DNA from: Paguma larvata
Taxonomy: Eukaryota; Chordata; Mammalia; Carnivora; Viverridae
NCBI GenBank assembly: GCA_030068075.1
Contig: CM057827.1
Coordinates: 74,848,500 to 74,912,499 of the forward strand
Direction of reading: 5' to 3'
DNA: 64,000 nucleotides
The notes under the pieces were generated by a model. It saw only the letters and a list, made by a program, of their open reading frames with translations, ran no database searches and was not told where the DNA came from. Numbering within the stretch: the stretch's first letter is position 1; each line of letters begins with the position of its first letter. This document shows, in pieces, positions 60,101 to 64,000 of the stretch. Position numbers and translations under genes: made by a program.

Positions 60101-61397
60101 TATTGTTTTTTCGAATTCTATATTGTTTATCTCTGCCCTGATTTTTATTATTTCTCTTCTTCTGCTGGGCTTGGGGTATCTGTGCTGTTCTGCTTCTAGT
60201 TCCTTTAGGTGTGCTGTTAGATTTTGTATTTGTGATTTTTCTTGTTTCTTGATATAGGCCTGGACTGCAATGTGTTTTGCTCTTAGGACTGCCTTTGCTG
60301 CATCCCAGAGCGTTTGGATTGTTGTATTTTCATTTTCATTTGTTTCCATATATTTTTTAATTTCTTCTCTAATTGCCTGGTTGACCCATTTGTTCTTTAG
60401 TAGGATGTTCTTTAGCCTCCATGCTTTTGGAAGCTTTCCAAACTTTTTCCTGTGGTTGATTTCAAGTTTCATAGCATCGTGATTGGAAAGTGTGCATGGT
60501 ATGATCTCGATTCTTTTATATTTATTGAGGGCTGCTTTGTGAGCAAGCATGTGATCTATCTTGGAGAATGTACCATGTGCACTAGAGAAGAAAGTGAATT
60601 CCATTGCTTTTGGGTATAGAGTTCTAAATATATCTGTCAAGCCCATCTGGTCCAATGTGTCATTCAGGACCATTGTTTCTTTAGTGAATCTCTGTCTAGT
60701 TGATCTATCAATTGCTGTAAGGGGAATATTAAAGTCCCCTGCAATTAGCACATTTTTATCAGTTAGATTGTTTATGTTTGTAATTAATGTTTTACAAATT
60801 TGGGTGCCCTCAAATTCAGTTCATAGACATTTATAATTGTTAGGTCTTCCTGATGGATAGACCCTGTGATTAGTATATAATGCCTTCTTCATCTCGTTAC
60901 AGTCTTTACTCTAAAATCTAGTTTTTCTGATATAAGTATGGCTACTCTAGCTTTCTTTTGACTTCCAGTAGCATGGTAAATAGTTCTCCATCCCCTCACT
61001 TTCAAATGAAGGTGTCCTCAGATCTAAAATGAGTCTCTTGTAGACAGCAAATAGATGGGTCTTGGTTGTTTTGTGTTTTTTTTCTGTTTTTTTTTTTTTT
61101 GTCCATTCTGATACCCTATGTCTTTTGATTGGCGCATTTAGTCCAGTTACATTCAGTGTTATTATTGAAAAATATTGATTTAGAGTCATTGTGTTATCTG
61201 TAGGTTTCATGCTTGTAGCGATGTCTCTGGTTGTATTCCTTGCAATATTTCTTTCATAGAGTACCCCTCAGGATTTCTTGTAGGGCTGGTTTATTGGTGA
61301 TGAATTCCTTCAGTTTTTGTTTGTTTGAGAAAACCTTTATCTCTCCTTCCATTGAATGACAGACTGGCCGGATAAAGGATTCTTGGCTACATCTTTT
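57139..61397 (-). mobile_element. L1, minus strand, long but 5'-truncated
   Basis: Antisense tail and 3' UTR at the left, then ORF2 through to the endonuclease and upstream region at the right. Open pieces on the minus strand include 59,870-60,751 (293 codons, end of the endonuclease into the following region), 59,391-59,807, 58,808-59,065, 58,160-58,456 and 60,947-61,210. Frame changes split the domains: the segment at 59,062-59,247 loses frame just where the FADD motif should appear. The element is dead. The right boundary against the next L1 is approximate. Confidence 0.9.
59870..60751 (-). pseudogene. L1 ORF2 amino-terminal fragment
   Basis: A 293-codon open piece covering the late endonuclease domain (MLIAGDFNIPLTAIDRS at its start; the GDFN motif is a hallmark of this nuclease family) and the linker toward the reverse transcriptase. 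It is the longest non-OR open frame in the window. Flanking stops and frameshifts show it is a remnant. Confidence 0.85.
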
Positions 61398-61429
61398 TCC
61401 TGTTTATCACAATGAAGATATGAACATTA

Positions 61430-62217
61430 AGGTGCATGTGCCCCTTTGAATCAGTGTTTTTGTATCCTTTGGGTAACTACCTAGTCGTGCAATAGCTGAA
61501 TAATAGGGGACTTCTATTTTTAACTTTTTGAGGAAACCCCATACTGTTTTCCAGAGTGGATACACCAGTTTGCATTCCCACCAGCAGTGTAAGAGTGTTC
61601 CCCTTTCTCTACCTTATCAAAATCATCTGTTATTTCCTGTGTTGTTAATTTTAGTCATTCTGACAGGTATGAGGTGATATCTCATGGTTTTGATTTGTAT
61701 TTCCCTGATGATGAGTGATGTTGAGCATCTTTTCATGTGTTTGTTAGTCCTCTGGAAGTCTTCTTTGGAAAAGCGTGTATTTGTGTCTTCTGCCCATTTC
61801 TTCACTGGATTATTTGGTTTTTGGGTGTTGAGTTTGATAAGTTCTTTATAAATTTTGGATACTAACCCTTTATCAGACATGTCCTTTGGAAATATCTTCT
61901 CCCATTCTGTAGGTTGACTTTTCACTTTGTTGTTTCCTTCACTGTGCAGAAGCTTTTTATCTTGATGAAGTCCCAATAGTTCATTTTTGCTTTTGTATCT
62001 CTTGCCTAAGGAGACAGATCCAGAAAAATATTATTAAGATTGATGTCCAAGAGATTATTGCCTATTTTTTTAGGACTTTTAAAGTTTCAGACTCACGTTC
62101 ATGTCTTTAATCCATTTTCAGTTTATTTCTATGTACAATGTAAAAAAGTTTTCTGTTTTCATTCTTTTGCATGTCACTCTCCAGTTTTCCAGTACCATTT
62201 ATTGAAAAGACTGTCTT
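61430..62217 (-). mobile_element. Older L1, minus strand, left part
   Basis: Diverged antisense ORF2 carboxy-terminal region (GTGCATGTGCCCCTTTGAAT, TTTCCCTGATGATGAGTGAT). It is interrupted at 62,217 by the plus-strand L1 and continues at 63,512. Confidence 0.85.
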
Positions 62218-63497
62218 AGCCTCTTTAACAAATGGTGCTGGGAGAACTGGACAGCGACATGCAGAAGAATGAAACTAGACCACTTCCTTACACCACTCAC
62301 AAAAATAAACTCTCAATGGATGAAGGATCTGAATGTGAGACAGGAAACCATCAAAATCCTAGAGGAGAAAGCAGGAAAAAACCTCTTTGACCTGAGCTGC
62401 AGCAATTTCCTATGTGACACATCTCCAAAGGCGAGGGAATTTAAAGCAAAAATGAACTATTGGGACCTCATCAAGATAAAAAGCTTCTGCATGGCAAAGG
62501 AAACAACCAACAAAACTAATAGACAACCAATGGAATGGGAAAGGATAATTGCAAATGACATATCAGATAAAGGACTAGTATCTAAAATCTCTAAAGAACT
62601 TACCAAACTCCACACCTGAAAAACGAATAATCCAGTGAAGAAATGAGCGGAAGATATGAATAGACACTTCTCCAAAGAAGACATTCAGATGGCCAACAGA
62701 CACATGAAACTATGCTCAAAGTCACTCATCATCAGGGAAACACAAATGAAAACCACACTGAGATACCACCTTACATTGGTTCGAGTGGCTAAAATGAACA
62801 AATCAGGAAACTATAGATGCTGGCGGGGATGTGGAGAAGCAGGCACCCTCCTACACTGTTGGTGGGAATGCAGACTGGTGCAGCCACTCTGGAAAACGGT
62901 GTGGAGGTTCCTCAAAAAAATAAAAATAGAGCTACCCTCTGACCCAGCAATAGCACTGCTAGGAATCTACCCAAGAGACTCAGGAATGCTGATGCATAGG
63001 GGCACGTGTACCCCAATGTTCATAGCAGCACTTTCGACAATGGCCAAATCATGGAAAGAGACCAAGTGCCCATCAACTGACGAATGGATAAAGAAGATGT
63101 GGTACATATATACAATGGACTACTACATGGCAATGAGAAAAAATGAAATCTGGCCATGTGTAGCAACGTGGATGGAACTGGAGGGTATTATGTTAAGTGA
63201 AATAAGTCAGTCAGAAAATGACAGATACCATATGTTTCTACGAATAGGTGGACTTTGTGAGACTAAGCAAAAATCAGGGGGAGGGGAAGAGGGGAAAGGA
63301 AAAAAAGACACAGAGAGAGAGGGAGATAAAAACATAAGAGACTCTCAAAGATTAAGAACAAACTGAGGGGGAGAGGGGTGAGGGAGGGGGGAGAGGGGGC
63401 GATGGGCACTAAAGAGGGCACATGTTAAGATGAACACTGGGTGTTATATGTAAACCAATATGAAAATAAACTATTATTTAAAAAAAGGAAAAAAAAA
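62218..63497 (+). mobile_element. Young 5'-truncated L1, plus strand
   Basis: ORF2 carboxy-terminal part, 3' UTR (GGGAGAGGGGGCGATGGGCA) and an A-rich tail. Only one stop (near 62,618) separates two long frames, 62,269-62,619 and 62,656-63,366. The perfect 14-bp target-site duplication GAAAAGACTGTCTT lies at 62,204-62,217 and 63,498-63,511. Good preservation and the exact duplication argue for a recent insertion. Confidence 0.96.
62656..63366 (+). pseudogene. L1 ORF2 carboxy-terminal fragment
   Basis: A 236-codon piece of ORF2p including the Cys-rich segment at residues 58-73 ([16 protein letters not shown]), typical of the L1 carboxy terminus. It ends at the natural ORF2 stop region, before the 3' UTR. 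Truncated upstream, so not functional on its own. Confidence 0.85.
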
Positions 63498-63511
63498 GAA
63501 AAGACTGTCTT

Positions 63512-64000
63512 TTTGCCATTCTATATTCTTGCCTCCTTTGTCAGAGATTATTTGACCATATGATCTATGAGTTTATTCTTGGGCTCTCAATTTTGTTCTA
63601 TTGGTCTATATGTCTCTTTTTGTTCCAGTGCCATACTGTTTTGATTACTACAGCTTTGTAGTGTATCTTGAAATCTGGAATCGTGATACCTCCAGCTTTG
63701 TTCCTCTTTCTCAAGATTGTTTTGACTATTCAGGGTCTTTTGTGGTTTCATACAAATTTTAGGACTTTTTTGTTCTACTCCTGCAAAGAGTACTATTCAT
63801 ATTTTGATAGAGATTTCATTGAATTTGATTATTTTGGGTAGTATGGCCATTTCAACATTAATTTTTCCAATACATGAGCCTGGAATATCTCTCCATTTGT
63901 TTGTATCATCTTTGATTTCTTTCATCCATGTCTTATGAGTTTCCAGAATACAGGTCTTTTACTTCTTTTGCTAAATTTATTCCTAGGTATTTTATCCTTT
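63512..64000 (-). mobile_element. Older L1, minus strand, right part
   Basis: Continues the element of 61,430-62,217 after the insertion. Antisense ORF2 (TTTTTGTTCCAGTGCCATAC, TTCCTAGGTATTTTATCCTT) runs off the window end. Confidence 0.85.

Overview
The window is nuclear DNA from a carnivoran mammal, most likely a cat or other feliform. The evidence is about twenty tRNA-Lys-derived SINEs with the felid-type head (GCGCCTGGGTGGCTCAG), CT-rich body and A-rich tail. They sit alongside several LINE-1 (L1) elements and older MIR, L1M and retroviral relics. No bacterial-type features are present. The only genes I can support are five intact, single-coding-exon olfactory receptor (OR) genes. All are on the minus strand and all belong, by motif and overall resemblance, to subfamily OR4F.

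Layout. Positions 1 to about 19,185 and about 20,330 to 40,490 are two copies of one roughly 21-kb tandem segmental duplication. Each copy carries the same pair in the same order: an OR4F15-like gene (1,980-2,918 and 23,426-24,373) and an OR4F6-like gene (11,872-12,795 and 32,702-33,625). The paralogues are about 97% identical in protein. The flanks are a patchwork of nearly identical and clearly diverged blocks, plus copy-specific insertions and deletions. A fifth, distinct OR4F gene lies at 50,206-51,144.

The stretch 41,800-47,420 is an old L1 split by a younger, opposite-strand L1 that itself contains a SINE. The stretch 56,200-64,000 is nearly all L1, including a recent plus-strand insertion (62,218-63,497) with a perfect 14-bp target-site duplication. 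The remainder is non-coding sequence with SINEs, MIRs and microsatellites.

Function. The five receptors are predicted class A (rhodopsin-like) GPCRs of olfactory sensory neurons, signalling through Golf and adenylate cyclase. Their one-strand arrangement and the duplication show birth-and-death evolution of an OR cluster. Gene conversion appears to have homogenised part of the OR4F15-like pair. I found no previously undescribed biochemical system. The most unusual signals are the conversion-like patterns, the altered C-terminus of one copy, the upstream ATGs before the OR starts, and the nested transposons that date events relative to the duplication.
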